Source: a virus. From it: a stretch of DNA of 64,000 nt. The position numbers and the translations under genes are program-made. Positions 1 through 9,065 of the stretch are shown piece after piece. The stretch's first letter is position 1. Each line of letters starts with the position of its first letter. The notes beneath the pieces are model-generated. The model was not told where the DNA came from. It worked only from the letters and a program-made list of their open reading frames with translations, and made no database searches. The stretch lies in the IMG/VR virus record IMGVR_UViG_3300020221_002917, positions 1 through 64,000 of that record; one strand, given 5' to 3'.

Positions 1-993
1 AAAACTGTCTCTTTAACTGCAGATAGACAGTTTACTACATCGAGACTTGCAATACAAGATGTATCGTTTATTGAAACGTTTGAAAATGGTGATCTAATAA
101 AATCAGTTCTTCTTACAGCTAGCGGTTCAGACACAACTAATGCACTATTAATGACATTAACACCTGAAGGAGTTTTAAATAATACTACTAGAGTTAATGT
201 ACAAGGCAATTATCAATTTGCAGATGCTACTAATCATAGATTTAATTACAATTATCTAGTTAATAGGCATGGTAATGGTAATTACACATTTAAAACCAGA
301 TTGTATAATCCATTCAATAATGAGGATATAGTTATACCTTCAACCACTGTGGACGCATCTGACTTAGATAATGGCCCACATCATTTTTCCTTGGTGATGA
401 ATGCTCCGGAAGGATATATGAAATGTTATCTTGATGGAGAGCTTTATTCAACCTCTACTTTTCCTGCTAATAAATTTAATCTCACCCCTTTAATAACAAA
501 TAATATATTTGCAGGTGCAACACCATTTTATAACGGCCTTCTCTTAAGTGATCTTTTAGATAAAAATAAAACTAGAAAGACTAGTTACTTTGTTAAAGAT
601 TTTAAAATTCAGAACCTTTATTTACATTCTACGGATTTAAGATATTTTGATATAGGTATGTTGTATAAAGAAAAGTTTATTCCTAATTCATTAACTTTTG
701 ATATACCCAGTGGTCGCCGAAATTATTTTGACGTTGTTTCGAGATATTTCAAACAGAGCGTACCGGGGGCTAAGAGCCCATTATACAACATATATATCAA
801 TGATAATGTTTTAAGTCCTGAAAGTAGATCTAAGTTAGGTGTGGCAATAATTAATACAATCAAAAACATTACACCCGCATACTCAAAACTTAATTCTTTA
901 AACTGGGTTACAACCCTACCGAGCCAGAGTGCAGAGTACATTCAACCGTATTTCCCAGGTAATACTTTAACCAATACAACCCAAAAATCATGA
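1..993 (+). CDS. LamG-like virion/adsorption protein, 5' end outside window
   Basis: The reading frame is open from base 1 to a TGA at 991-993, so the gene starts before the window; an internal ATG at 151 is unlikely to be the real start. The middle part (a DNGPHHFSL stretch followed by a MKCYLDGEL stretch) looks like a concanavalin-A/LamG-type jelly roll, a fold common in phage fibre and appendage proteins. It overlaps the next gene by ATGA, indicating translational coupling in a structural operon. The family call rests on motif resemblance only; a role in adsorption is inferred from the neighbours. Confidence 0.6.
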   Translation, partial: KTVSLTADRQFTTSRLAIQDVSFIETFENGDLIKSVLLTASGSDTTNALLMTLTPEGVLNNTTRVNVQGNYQFADATNHRFNYNYLVNRHGNGNYTFKTRLYNPFNNEDIVIPSTTVDASDLDNGPHHFSLVMNAPEGYMKCYLDGELYSTSTFPANKFNLTPLITNNIFAGATPFYNGLLLSDLLDKNKTRKTSYFVKDFKIQNLYLHSTDLRYFDIGMLYKEKFIPNSLTFDIPSGRRNYFDVVSRYFKQSVPGAKSPLYNIYINDNVLSPESRSKLGVAIINTIKNITPAYSKLNSLNWVTTLPSQSAEYIQPYFPGNTLTNTTQKS

Positions 994-2834
994 ATACTAT
1001 AAGTACAGAGTTTTCTAAGTTTAATTTAATATACGATAGAGCTGTAACAGATGTATATCAGTTGCCATACTCTTATGAACAAATAGAAATACAGCCAAAT
1101 GAACTCGCTGTAGCAAATACACTTAATATAAAGCTTAGATATTTGTATGAAAACTTTCTTTATCTTTACGGTTTGTGTAACGTCGCAAATTTTGATATAC
1201 CTACTACTTACTCTGGCTGGTTTGGTATTTCTGGAAATTATTCTTTGTCTGCAGAATGGTTAGAATTTAAATTATTTTCTAATACAACCCCTGTATCTAC
1301 AGGTCAAACATTTGTAAGCGGTGGAGACGGATTTAAAGGTATGGCAAATAGCTATTTAGGTATAGGGTATATATCACCCAGATTTGGTTACCCTATTCTA
1401 GCAACAGCAAACAAAAACATAATAACTATATTTGGTTTTGATAAAGGCAGCTATAATATAAGTGTCAACGTAAGAGAGGCTACTCTCACACAGTCTATCA
1501 TTGACCCTCTATCTGGCTCATTACCGTTTCTTAACATTACAGATATAGAGTTAAATAAACAAAATGACGTTTTATACGTTGCTGATGGCACTCTTAACAA
1601 TATATATAGTTACGATTTAAGCGATACTTTACTTCTTAGAACTGGAAAAATGTTTTTATTAGACTTTGTGGGCGGCAAAGGCAATATAACAGATAATAGT
1701 AAATTTGATGGTCTTAATAAAATCGCATTCGGTGATAACGTATTGTTTGCTGAAGACACTAACAATAAGTGTATTAAATGCTTTGATAAAGATTTTAACT
1801 GGATCAGTACAACATCCCTAGCAACTTTATTTAACGAAGTTACCAGCTTTAATGCTCTTAACTATAATGAGCGGACAAATCAACTTTTCGCGTGTGGTAA
1901 GAGAAAAGTATATGTACTTGATTTGGTAGATAATCAGCCCAAACTTACTAACGCCTACAGCCTATCCGGTCTTATTATTAATCCAGATGAAATTGTAGAT
2001 ATAAAATTTGCAGATTACAACAAAGATATCGTTTATATTTTAACAAAAAACCTTCTTATAAAGAAATGGGCGACTAAACTCAATGAAACAATTGGTGTAT
2101 ATCCGTCTTCTAAGTTAAGCAATACAACAGAATTTAAATGGATTGCAAATATTGCTAATAAAAGTCTTTCAGCTGATAACCTATTAGTGTATAATACCTC
2201 GTTAAATAGACCATCAGTTTTATCTGGTAGCAACATTGCTTTTTTTGAAGATAATTTAGATTTAGTCTCTTTACTTAGAAATACTGATTTTCAAATTTAC
2301 GACTTTAATGATATTGTCTTAAATAAAAATGAATATAATCAAGCATGGATTTATAATAAATCATTTAAAAAGCTTTTTTATAATTTATCGCTGTTAAAAA
2401 CCAATATTGGTTACAGATTTTACGAAGGTAGAACTGTAGAACAACTATTATCATATGTTGAAAGGCAGTACAATAATGCCTTTATTGATGATCCAGATCT
2501 CGATACGAACACTTTTGCTAATGTCTGTATAAACGAAAACTTTCAATCGTCTACTATTAATAGAAACTTAAGAAAACTCTACGACCTAGAATACTATCTA
2601 TTAACTTCTGTTGTTAATCAAGATAACATTAGAACTAATTTGTTGCCAAGAACAAGACCCGGGAATAATGCTATATTTGACTTTATTATCTATAATCAGG
2701 GATTTGGGGTGTCTGTTGTACCTGATAATATTAAGATGTATAGTAATACGGACGGATTTATATCACCAGACAATTCTGTTAATATAGACAACTTATCACC
2801 TTATCTCAGTGGAGCAGGCATAATTATTATATAA
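990..2834 (+). CDS. Beta-propeller-like virion structural protein
   Basis: A 614-residue protein. The central part (about residues 170-400) has repeated segments of the type DVLYVADGTLNNIYSYD, NVLFAEDTNNKCIKCFD and NQLFACGKRKVYVLD, the spacing and hydrophobic pattern of NHL/WD-type propeller blades. The C-terminal third is Asn/Tyr rich without a recognisable domain. It starts by ATGA overlap with the upstream LamG-like gene and is followed after 6 nt by the next structural gene, so it belongs to the same operon. A tail or appendage role is inferred; no catalytic motif is seen. Confidence 0.55.
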   Translation: MNTISTEFSKFNLIYDRAVTDVYQLPYSYEQIEIQPNELAVANTLNIKLRYLYENFLYLYGLCNVANFDIPTTYSGWFGISGNYSLSAEWLEFKLFSNTTPVSTGQTFVSGGDGFKGMANSYLGIGYISPRFGYPILATANKNIITIFGFDKGSYNISVNVREATLTQSIIDPLSGSLPFLNITDIELNKQNDVLYVADGTLNNIYSYDLSDTLLLRTGKMFLLDFVGGKGNITDNSKFDGLNKIAFGDNVLFAEDTNNKCIKCFDKDFNWISTTSLATLFNEVTSFNALNYNERTNQLFACGKRKVYVLDLVDNQPKLTNAYSLSGLIINPDEIVDIKFADYNKDIVYILTKNLLIKKWATKLNETIGVYPSSKLSNTTEFKWIANIANKSLSADNLLVYNTSLNRPSVLSGSNIAFFEDNLDLVSLLRNTDFQIYDFNDIVLNKNEYNQAWIYNKSFKKLFYNLSLLKTNIGYRFYEGRTVEQLLSYVERQYNNAFIDDPDLDTNTFANVCINENFQSSTINRNLRKLYDLEYYLLTSVVNQDNIRTNLLPRTRPGNNAIFDFIIYNQGFGVSVVPDNIKMYSNTDGFISPDNSVNIDNLSPYLSGAGIIII

Positions 2835-2840
2835 GGATAT

Positions 2841-3596
2841 ATGGCAGGAACCTTTAAATTTCATAGTAAACTACATAGAGATAGTCACCATACTTCAAAT
2901 GCGGGCGGTTCGCCTGATGCCGCATTAGATCCTATTGCATCGCAAAATTTACCTTTTGCTGGTATATTTTATAATGAGTTAACAGATAATACAAGATCTT
3001 TTAGTATAAAGACAAATAGCCTTGGGGGGTGGTCGACCTACATTACGGTGCGGTCCTTATCTTCAAATTGGAATAATACTGCCTCTCTTTATTCAACAGT
3101 AAACTCCCTATCTAATGATTGGAACGATGGAGCAAGAGGAGCTACATCATTTAGACCTAATAGCGCAGGGTATGCCTCAGTATACACTACTGTAGCTACT
3201 TACAGTGCTGAATGGAATGCGCCTTTTATTATGTTTAGAAATTTAGTTCAAGAATATACCGCTTCAAAGACGTTTAGCGGTACTGTAATTACTAATACCC
3301 CGGGCTTAAGTACCGTCCCATGGGATTTGGATTATAATCAATCAACTTTCTTGACATTAATTCAAGACCTACAATTAGAAAATCCAATTAATATGAAACG
3401 AGGCGGTACATATTGTGTGACCGTAATACAAAACAATGTAGGTGGGTGGGATTTGAAATTTGGAACATCTTACAGATTTAATGGTACGCCAGAACGACAA
3501 TTTTTAATAGACACAGGCCCCCGTCGCCGCTCAGTTATTACATTTGTAAGTGATGGTACGCTAATGTACGGTGACATAACAAAATTTAATGAATGA
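2841..3596 (+). CDS. Structural protein, short paralogue of the next gene
   Basis: A 251-residue protein preceded by a good ribosome site (AAGGATAT). Residues 1-50 contain an FHSKLHRDSHHT / DPIA / PFAGIFYNE signature. Residues 60-135 carry tryptophan modules of the kind S-x-x-W-N/D-x-x-x-x-Y-x-x-V found in the fibre proteins at 12.9-24 kb. The C-terminal part starts with NMKRGGTY and ends with ITKF. The same N- and C-terminal blocks occur in the next gene, where a large extra domain lies between them. Probably a small fibre, collar or whisker component; the exact role is unknown. Confidence 0.6.
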   Translation: MAGTFKFHSKLHRDSHHTSNAGGSPDAALDPIASQNLPFAGIFYNELTDNTRSFSIKTNSLGGWSTYITVRSLSSNWNNTASLYSTVNSLSNDWNDGARGATSFRPNSAGYASVYTTVATYSAEWNAPFIMFRNLVQEYTASKTFSGTVITNTPGLSTVPWDLDYNQSTFLTLIQDLQLENPINMKRGGTYCVTVIQNNVGGWDLKFGTSYRFNGTPERQFLIDTGPRRRSVITFVSDGTLMYGDITKFNE

Positions 3597-5788
3597 GCAA
3601 TACTTTATTTCACAACAAACTTCATTCTACAAACCATCATACTCTATCTACACCTGGATATCCTGATAGCGGTATTGATCCTATTGCAGGGGAATCATCT
3701 CCGTTTTTAGGAACATTTTACAATAGATTTACTTTTAATAACACCACAATTGATACACACAGCTTTGATTGGAAATCTACTTATACTGCGCTTTGTGCTA
3801 ATAGTGCTGTAAATGAATACAATAATTTTCCATATGTAAATAATACGGTTGTTAGTTTAAGTGCCGGGTGGAGTAGGGGATATTCTTTTTACACAACTTA
3901 CAAGCCTATATCTGCTAACTTAAACGAAATGTATAGTATTGTAAATACTAATAGTGCAAACTGGCCGTATTTAGATTTAACATTAAGGCTTAAAACCCCT
4001 CAAGAAAATACTGGCCAGAAAAATTTTGCTTCAAAAAGCTGTCTTGCTCCTTCAATATTGTCTTCTACATTTAATCTAGATTTTATTTCAATCTTTGCCC
4101 CGGACGGTAAATTTCCTGTTACTGATTTAAACCGCGCGACTTTTGTTAGAAACTCTTCCGGCACATTTACAGATGCTGCGGGGACTTTGTGGTATAGTGG
4201 CCCTCACGAGATGAGACTTGATCATAAATTAGATGCAGAAACAGGTAGCTGGATACCTCAGGGTCTACTTATAGAAGAAAGTCGTACTAATATAGTAGAA
4301 CAGTCTAATGATATAATAGATGTTGCTTGGGAAAAGCGTAATGGAACCGGGCTTAGCTATTACTGGTGGCCAGATGGTCCTGTAGAATACATTGCCCCTG
4401 ATTATGTTTCTTTTGCAGACAGGGTTAGTGCCCTTGGTACCGGGGTTGATTCACTATATACCGCTGGTAACGGTATTGCTGGTGATAGATATGAACCTAG
4501 TTTTTACATTAAAAAGAATACTTTTACTGGTGACGGCTTATTAATGTTAGAAAACCTTGAAGGTAGTACATATGGTCAATGGGTTGTAAATTTTACAAAT
4601 CTTTCTCAATATAATTGGGAGAGAGTAACAAGAGATCACCCCGCTGTTACAATTGTAAATGAGTTTGCAGTGGCGCCTACCCCAGATATTACCCTTTCGT
4701 TTTATCAATCAGGTGCAACTAATTTAGATTTTTACTTGTGGGGTGTGCAATTAGAAAAAGGAGAATTTCCTACTTCTTTTATGCCTACTGACGGGTCTCC
4801 CTATACCCGTGAAACTGAGTATTTTATGCTATCAGGAGATATATTGAATAATGCTGAAGGTACTTTTTTAGTTGAAACAAAAACATTAGGATATTCTGCT
4901 GCCAATAGTATGACAGTATTTAGGTGCTTTGATTCCATACGTACCAGGGAAATTGCTTTACGTTATAACCCAAACAATTTTACTGCAACCACATACGGTT
5001 TGATAAACGATAGCCCTCTACTAGGTTTTTTGCTAGAGTCTCCCCTTAATACAAAAACTTACAACAGAACATTTGGTGTTAGCTATGCCAGAAACAATGT
5101 ATTGTTTGCAGATTCCGGGCGTATTGTAGGCACGGACGCTTCCTCGCTTGTAGTACAGGGATTAAGCACTATTTACATTGGAGTATCTTCAGAAAGCGGT
5201 GGAAACGCTTACAACGGTTATATAAGGCAAATAGGGTTTTTCCCACAACTTCTTTCACAGAACCAGCTCAAGCTACTAACCTTATCCGCTTTTTTTTACA
5301 ATCAATACGATAGAATTGAAACTTATGATTGGGCTCTATCTTCCGATCAAGTCGCATTTATACCTCTTTCTACTACCAGCTTATTGGTTAATATTGCATC
5401 AAAATCTAATATGAAAAGAGGGGGGGAATACACATTAATTACTAGCCAAGACTATTTAGGACAAAAAAGGCTTTTGTTTGATACTGATTATATTTTACCA
5501 GGTGACTTCGAGCCTTCAGATATCATTTCACTGTCAGCTTATAGTATTACCTCTATTAGATTTACAACAAACGGCAATAAATTGTTTGGTAAGCCAAGCA
5601 AATTTTATTATTCGTTAGAAGAACCATTTACATACTATGGAGGAGCAGGTATTAACTTATTTCCTAACCCTAGAGGTATGTTTGAAGGAGAAGTAATAGC
5701 CCCAGATGCAAGTGCCGGTCTAATAACATTTGGAAATGTGCCCTATTTTACCGGCACGGGCATAATTATTATATATGATGGTGTGTAG
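3593..5788 (+). CDS. Structural protein with inserted LamG-like domain
   Basis: A 731-residue paralogue of the upstream 251-residue protein, joined to it by ATGA overlap. The N-terminal 160 residues (FHNKLHSTNHHT, DPIAG, tryptophan modules) and a C-terminal block beginning NMKRGGEY match the short paralogue. Between them, at about residues 165-590, lies an extra region containing GLLIEESRTN and FYLWGVQLEKGEFPTSF motifs, typical of concanavalin-A-like domains in phage tail proteins. The end adds a glycine-rich tail (GSGIIII type). Likely a receptor-facing adhesin that gained a carbohydrate-binding module; binding is inferred from fold resemblance. Confidence 0.6.
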   Translation: MSNTLFHNKLHSTNHHTLSTPGYPDSGIDPIAGESSPFLGTFYNRFTFNNTTIDTHSFDWKSTYTALCANSAVNEYNNFPYVNNTVVSLSAGWSRGYSFYTTYKPISANLNEMYSIVNTNSANWPYLDLTLRLKTPQENTGQKNFASKSCLAPSILSSTFNLDFISIFAPDGKFPVTDLNRATFVRNSSGTFTDAAGTLWYSGPHEMRLDHKLDAETGSWIPQGLLIEESRTNIVEQSNDIIDVAWEKRNGTGLSYYWWPDGPVEYIAPDYVSFADRVSALGTGVDSLYTAGNGIAGDRYEPSFYIKKNTFTGDGLLMLENLEGSTYGQWVVNFTNLSQYNWERVTRDHPAVTIVNEFAVAPTPDITLSFYQSGATNLDFYLWGVQLEKGEFPTSFMPTDGSPYTRETEYFMLSGDILNNAEGTFLVETKTLGYSAANSMTVFRCFDSIRTREIALRYNPNNFTATTYGLINDSPLLGFLLESPLNTKTYNRTFGVSYARNNVLFADSGRIVGTDASSLVVQGLSTIYIGVSSESGGNAYNGYIRQIGFFPQLLSQNQLKLLTLSAFFYNQYDRIETYDWALSSDQVAFIPLSTTSLLVNIASKSNMKRGGEYTLITSQDYLGQKRLLFDTDYILPGDFEPSDIISLSAYSITSIRFTTNGNKLFGKPSKFYYSLEEPFTYYGGAGINLFPNPRGMFEGEVIAPDASAGLITFGNVPYFTGTGIIIIYDGV

Positions 5789-6767
5789 TAATGTAGAGCC
5801 AGTAAGCTCTTTTTATAGTACTAATCTTCAATCTAAGATTGAGAGTTATGAGCGCTTAGGTCAAAGAATTTGCCGAGCTCTAGGTGCACCTCTGATCAAT
5901 TTAGAAGTGCATGCAGATCAATTAAATGAATTTATCGGTATTGCGTGTGAAATGTTTACTAAGTTTGCCGGGTATACTCAAGAATATCTTATTTTTGATA
6001 GTAAATTATATGAGAAGGGTGCAGGGTTACGCTTAGATGTACTGTTTAGCTTGACAAAAGATTTTAATTTTCGCGCTAAAATTAAAAACGTATCCACAGA
6101 CATCCAAGCATTATACAATTTAGGAAAAATGGTGATTGGTGACCCTGCAAATCCTTACATATTTCAGGTATTTAATGAAAATAATCCAGAAGAATTTCAG
6201 CTTTTAAACAGTTATGATTATTTAATAGGTGACTATCGACATGTAATGGAAGTAACTGACTTTGAGGAAGGTAGCAGTAACGGTATAAACACACTGTTTA
6301 CCATCGAACAAACTTTGGCCCAGCAAACATATTTTAGTTATTCTCTTGGAAACTATGGATTCGATTTAGTTAGTTGGAATATTTTAAAGAATTGGCTTGA
6401 TACCCGTGAAAAGGTACTAGCGTTAAAAAGAGATTTTAGGTTTGACAGCAGAACACAGTATATGCAATTGTTTCCGGAACCAAAAGACTCTGAATTTTAC
6501 GGGGTAGTGACCACATATGTGGAGAGGCCTCTTATTGATATTATAAAAGAACCTTGGGTATATCAGTATGCACTTGCACTTACTAAGGTAGCCATCGGGT
6601 CTGTACGTGGAAAATACACAAACACACAAATGTTTGGAGGCGGATCTATCAATTACAACGATATGTTAAGCAGTGGTCGTGAGGAAAAAGCAGAACTTGA
6701 GAAAAAACTATACGAGCGCGCAGCTGGCTTTGGGGATGCTGCACCTCCAGAGTTCTTTGTTGGATGA
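5775..6767 (+). CDS. gp13: Neck protein gp13-like
   Basis: Residues 32-45 (RALGAPLINLEVHA) and the following helical region resemble the start of T4 gp13 (RRLGAPIINVEL...). The C-terminal region (WVYQYALALTKVAIG, then GGGSINYNDML, an Ala/Glu/Lys helix and terminal FFVG) follows the T4 gp13 ending (WVKDYATALAKE, a GGV region, a helix, and LVG). T4 gp13 is about 309 residues; this is 330. gp13 closes the filled head and, with gp14, forms the tail-joining site. It overlaps the previous gene by 14 nt and gp4 by ATGA. No gp14 is adjacent, a departure from T4 order. Confidence 0.8.
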   Translation: MMVCSNVEPVSSFYSTNLQSKIESYERLGQRICRALGAPLINLEVHADQLNEFIGIACEMFTKFAGYTQEYLIFDSKLYEKGAGLRLDVLFSLTKDFNFRAKIKNVSTDIQALYNLGKMVIGDPANPYIFQVFNENNPEEFQLLNSYDYLIGDYRHVMEVTDFEEGSSNGINTLFTIEQTLAQQTYFSYSLGNYGFDLVSWNILKNWLDTREKVLALKRDFRFDSRTQYMQLFPEPKDSEFYGVVTTYVERPLIDIIKEPWVYQYALALTKVAIGSVRGKYTNTQMFGGGSINYNDMLSSGREEKAELEKKLYERAAGFGDAAPPEFFVG

Positions 6768-7219
6768 AGTTTACATCAAAAAACAATAAGTACGTTCAAG
6801 GTATCTTTAAACCCACACATACTGAAAAATATAAAGGGCATGACCTACCAAGATACCTCAGTAGCTGGGAATTAAAGCTGTTCAGATGGTGTGATACCAA
6901 TCCAAATGTACTAGAATGGGGGAGTGAGAGTATTATTATACCGTATGAAAACCCTATTGATCATAAAATTCACAGGTATGTTGTAGATGCTATTGTAAAG
7001 TTAAAGACAGCTGATGGTATAAAAAAGTTTTTGGTTGAAGTCAAACCTTTTAAACAGACAGTTCAACCAGAAAACACACCAGGTAAGCATCAAAAAACCC
7101 TTTTGTATGAACAATTAACCTTTATTCAAAACAAAGCCAAGTGGGAAGCGGCCAAAAAATGGTGTAAAGATAGAGGTTATGAATTTACAATATTAACTGA
7201 AAAAGAATTAAGAAAATAG
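6764..7219 (+). CDS. gp4: Head-completion nuclease gp4 (TnsA-like)
   Basis: A 151-residue protein, the usual gp4 length (T4 gp4 is 150). It has the family features: an early GIFKPTHTEKY segment, an RYLSSWELKLFRWCD block with the first acidic residue, ESIIIPY, then VVDAIVKLK...FLVEVKP, the D...E-x-K pattern of TnsA/PD-(D/E)XK nucleases. In T4, gp4 acts on the packaged DNA end and stabilises the filled head before tail addition. It starts inside the gp13 stop (ATGA), so the two are co-translated. The call is strong because motif order, length and context all agree. Confidence 0.85.
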   Translation: MKFTSKNNKYVQGIFKPTHTEKYKGHDLPRYLSSWELKLFRWCDTNPNVLEWGSESIIIPYENPIDHKIHRYVVDAIVKLKTADGIKKFLVEVKPFKQTVQPENTPGKHQKTLLYEQLTFIQNKAKWEAAKKWCKDRGYEFTILTEKELRK

Positions 7220-7230
7220 GCAGAAAAACC

Positions 7231-7238
7231 AATAAATA
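7231..7238 (+). promoter_or_regulatory. Late promoter box (AATAAATA) before gp21
   Basis: One mismatch to the T4 late box TATAAATA, ending 5 nt before the gp21 ATG at 7244. If transcription starts at the T4 distance, the first transcribed base falls at the start codon. Confidence 0.55.
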
Positions 7239-7243
7239 TTAAT

Positions 7244-7918
7244 ATGCCTTTAAGACTATTGGTAGAGACTCCTGCACCATACGATCAGTATGAATACGTA
7301 GTTGAGGAGAAAAACGGTAATCAACCTAGCACGATGTATATAAAAGGACCATACATGCAATGTGAAGAGGTAAACAAAAATAAGCGAGTGTATGATTCAC
7401 ATGAAATGGATACAGAGGTAAGAAGATACATCAGTGAAATGGTTACCACCAATAGAAGTATGGGGGAATTAAATCACCCTACTGCTGCTGAGGTAAATCT
7501 AGAAAGAGCCTGTCACTTAGTAACAGAATTAAACCGTAACGGTAATGTCTATTTTGGTAAATCAAAAGTTTTAACAACTCCTATGGGGCAAATTTTAAGA
7601 AGTCTTGTTAATGATGGTGTAAAAGTAGGAATGAGTTCCAGAGCCTTAGGCACATTGCAGGAAATGAGCAATGGGGTTAACAAGGTAAAGGATTTTCGAC
7701 TTGTAGCTGTTGATTGTGTAGCTGATCCATCGTTTCCTAAAGCGTTTGTAAATGGTATTTTGGAGTCTAAGCAGTTTGTTGTCACACAAGATGGAAGGTT
7801 TGAAGAATATTATGATTCCTTTAGTGATAGCCTGAGAAATTTACCTCGCCGTGAGATAGAGAACTACTTGAAGGAGCAAGTACTAGACTTTATTTCAAAA
7901 ATTAGTAAAATTCTGTAA
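7244..7918 (+). CDS. gp21: Prohead core protease gp21
   Basis: A 224-residue serine protease of the T4 gp21/U9 type that cleaves scaffold and capsid proteins during head maturation. Visible signatures are GELNHP with the catalytic His at about residue 78, GMSSRALG with the nucleophilic Ser at 131/132, and DCVADPSFP further on. The length matches the T4 enzyme (212). It is followed by a small core protein, then gp22 and gp23, the conserved T4 order. A late promoter box lies directly before the ATG. Gene 20, which precedes 21 in T4, is absent here. Confidence 0.92.
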   Translation: MPLRLLVETPAPYDQYEYVVEEKNGNQPSTMYIKGPYMQCEEVNKNKRVYDSHEMDTEVRRYISEMVTTNRSMGELNHPTAAEVNLERACHLVTELNRNGNVYFGKSKVLTTPMGQILRSLVNDGVKVGMSSRALGTLQEMSNGVNKVKDFRLVAVDCVADPSFPKAFVNGILESKQFVVTQDGRFEEYYDSFSDSLRNLPRREIENYLKEQVLDFISKISKIL

Positions 7919-7973
7919 AGTCGACAAAAAAAACAAGGATTTTACACTCCTAGAGAATAAATACTTAATAGAC

Positions 7974-8117
7974 ATGAAAGAGCGTGTTGAAATAGTCAAG
8001 TTTCTAAAGCGTTTAAATGAAAAAAATTATGCTGAGGCCCATAAATATTTAAAGAAGATTATGGAAGCTAAAATTAAGCATAAAATTGCTGCTAACAAGA
8101 GCATAAAGGTTTTTTAA
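7974..8117 (+). CDS. Small basic prohead-core-like protein (47 aa)
   Basis: A short ORF starting MKERVEIVKFLKRLNEKNYA and ending just before gp22 (stop 8115-8117, gp22 ATG 8119). It is very Lys rich and predicted all-helical. T4 has small core/internal proteins (gp67, gp68) near gp21; the position between gp21 and gp22 suggests a similar role, but no clear sequence match can be claimed. The compact fit between neighbours and the lack of rare codons argue that it is real. Confidence 0.65.
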   Translation: MKERVEIVKFLKRLNEKNYAEAHKYLKKIMEAKIKHKIAANKSIKVF

Positions 8118-8118
8118 T

Positions 8119-8991
8119 ATGAGCAACATCAAAACAGCCCTTAAAGATGCAACAAATAGCCTCCTCTCCGAGGAAGTTTTAAACGAAATTGAACAAGCAT
8201 TTCACAAGAGTGTAGACGAAAAAGTTCAACTTCATGTTACAAAAGCTCTTACAGAGCAAGATGAAGAATATGCTAAGAAATTAGAGCATCTTTTAGAAGC
8301 TATTGACGCCGATCATACATTAAAGCTACAAAAAGTAGTTGATGCTATTGACTCCAATCATGCTGAAAAATTAAAGTCCGTTGTTGAGAAGTATGCTAAG
8401 GTAATTAAAGAAGAAGCTGCTAAGTTTAAGGAAGAAACAGTAAACAACATTAGCACATACCTAGAAGCTTATCTTGATGAAACCGTACCTACAAATGATA
8501 TCAAGGATGCAGTCAAAAATACCCGTGCACTTGAGATTCTAGGTCAAATTAGAAATATTTTGGGCGTTGATGCTGCCCTTGCGAAAGAATCAATTCGTGA
8601 AGCCGTCGTTGACGGAAAGAATCAAATTAATGAAGCTTCTAAGAAGCTTGAAGCCGTTATTAAAGAGCTAGCCGCTGCAAAGGCACAATTAGCCGCCCGC
8701 GAAGCTGAGTTGACTCTAGAGAAGAAAACAGCTGGTCTGCCTTCTCGTAAGCGTGATTACGTCAATAAGGTAATGAGTGGTAAAACCTCTCAATTTATTA
8801 CCGAAAATATTGACTATGCTCTTAGTCTGTTTGATAAAACAGAAAAAGAACGGCTTCAAAATATCAAGGAAGAGGCTGCTGGCGAGGTCGCCGCAACTCA
8901 AGTTGATCGCCCTGTTGTAGAAGAGAGCGTTCAACCTGCTGGGGAAGTACCTCAGATGAACCCTTACCTTGCTGAACTTTCCAAATACTAA
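8119..8991 (+). CDS. gp22: Prohead scaffold protein gp22
   Basis: A 290-residue, highly charged, almost entirely helical protein with long Glu/Lys/Ala heptad stretches (about residues 25-115 and 165-205) and the family motif GLPSRKRDYVNKVMSG at about residues 213-228. gp22 forms the inner core around which gp23 assembles and is degraded by gp21. It lies directly between the protease and the capsid gene. GC content and codon choice rise from here into gp23, as expected for very highly expressed late proteins. The C-terminal segment after residue 255 is Val/Glu/Pro rich. Confidence 0.9.
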   Translation: MSNIKTALKDATNSLLSEEVLNEIEQAFHKSVDEKVQLHVTKALTEQDEEYAKKLEHLLEAIDADHTLKLQKVVDAIDSNHAEKLKSVVEKYAKVIKEEAAKFKEETVNNISTYLEAYLDETVPTNDIKDAVKNTRALEILGQIRNILGVDAALAKESIREAVVDGKNQINEASKKLEAVIKELAAAKAQLAAREAELTLEKKTAGLPSRKRDYVNKVMSGKTSQFITENIDYALSLFDKTEKERLQNIKEEAAGEVAATQVDRPVVEESVQPAGEVPQMNPYLAELSKY

Positions 8992-9047
8992 TTTTGGTTG
9001 AGGCTTAGGCCTGATTAATATTGTAGATTTATCTACAGGTCGAATAT

Positions 9048-9055
9048 AAAGGAGA
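9048..9055 (+). promoter_or_regulatory. Strong ribosome binding site of gp23
   Basis: AAAGGAGA lies 10 nt before the gp23 ATG, much stronger than at most genes in the window. A small hairpin (TGTAGAT/ATCTACA, 9022-9037) stands just upstream. Confidence 0.6.
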
Positions 9056-9065
9056 ACAAATTACT

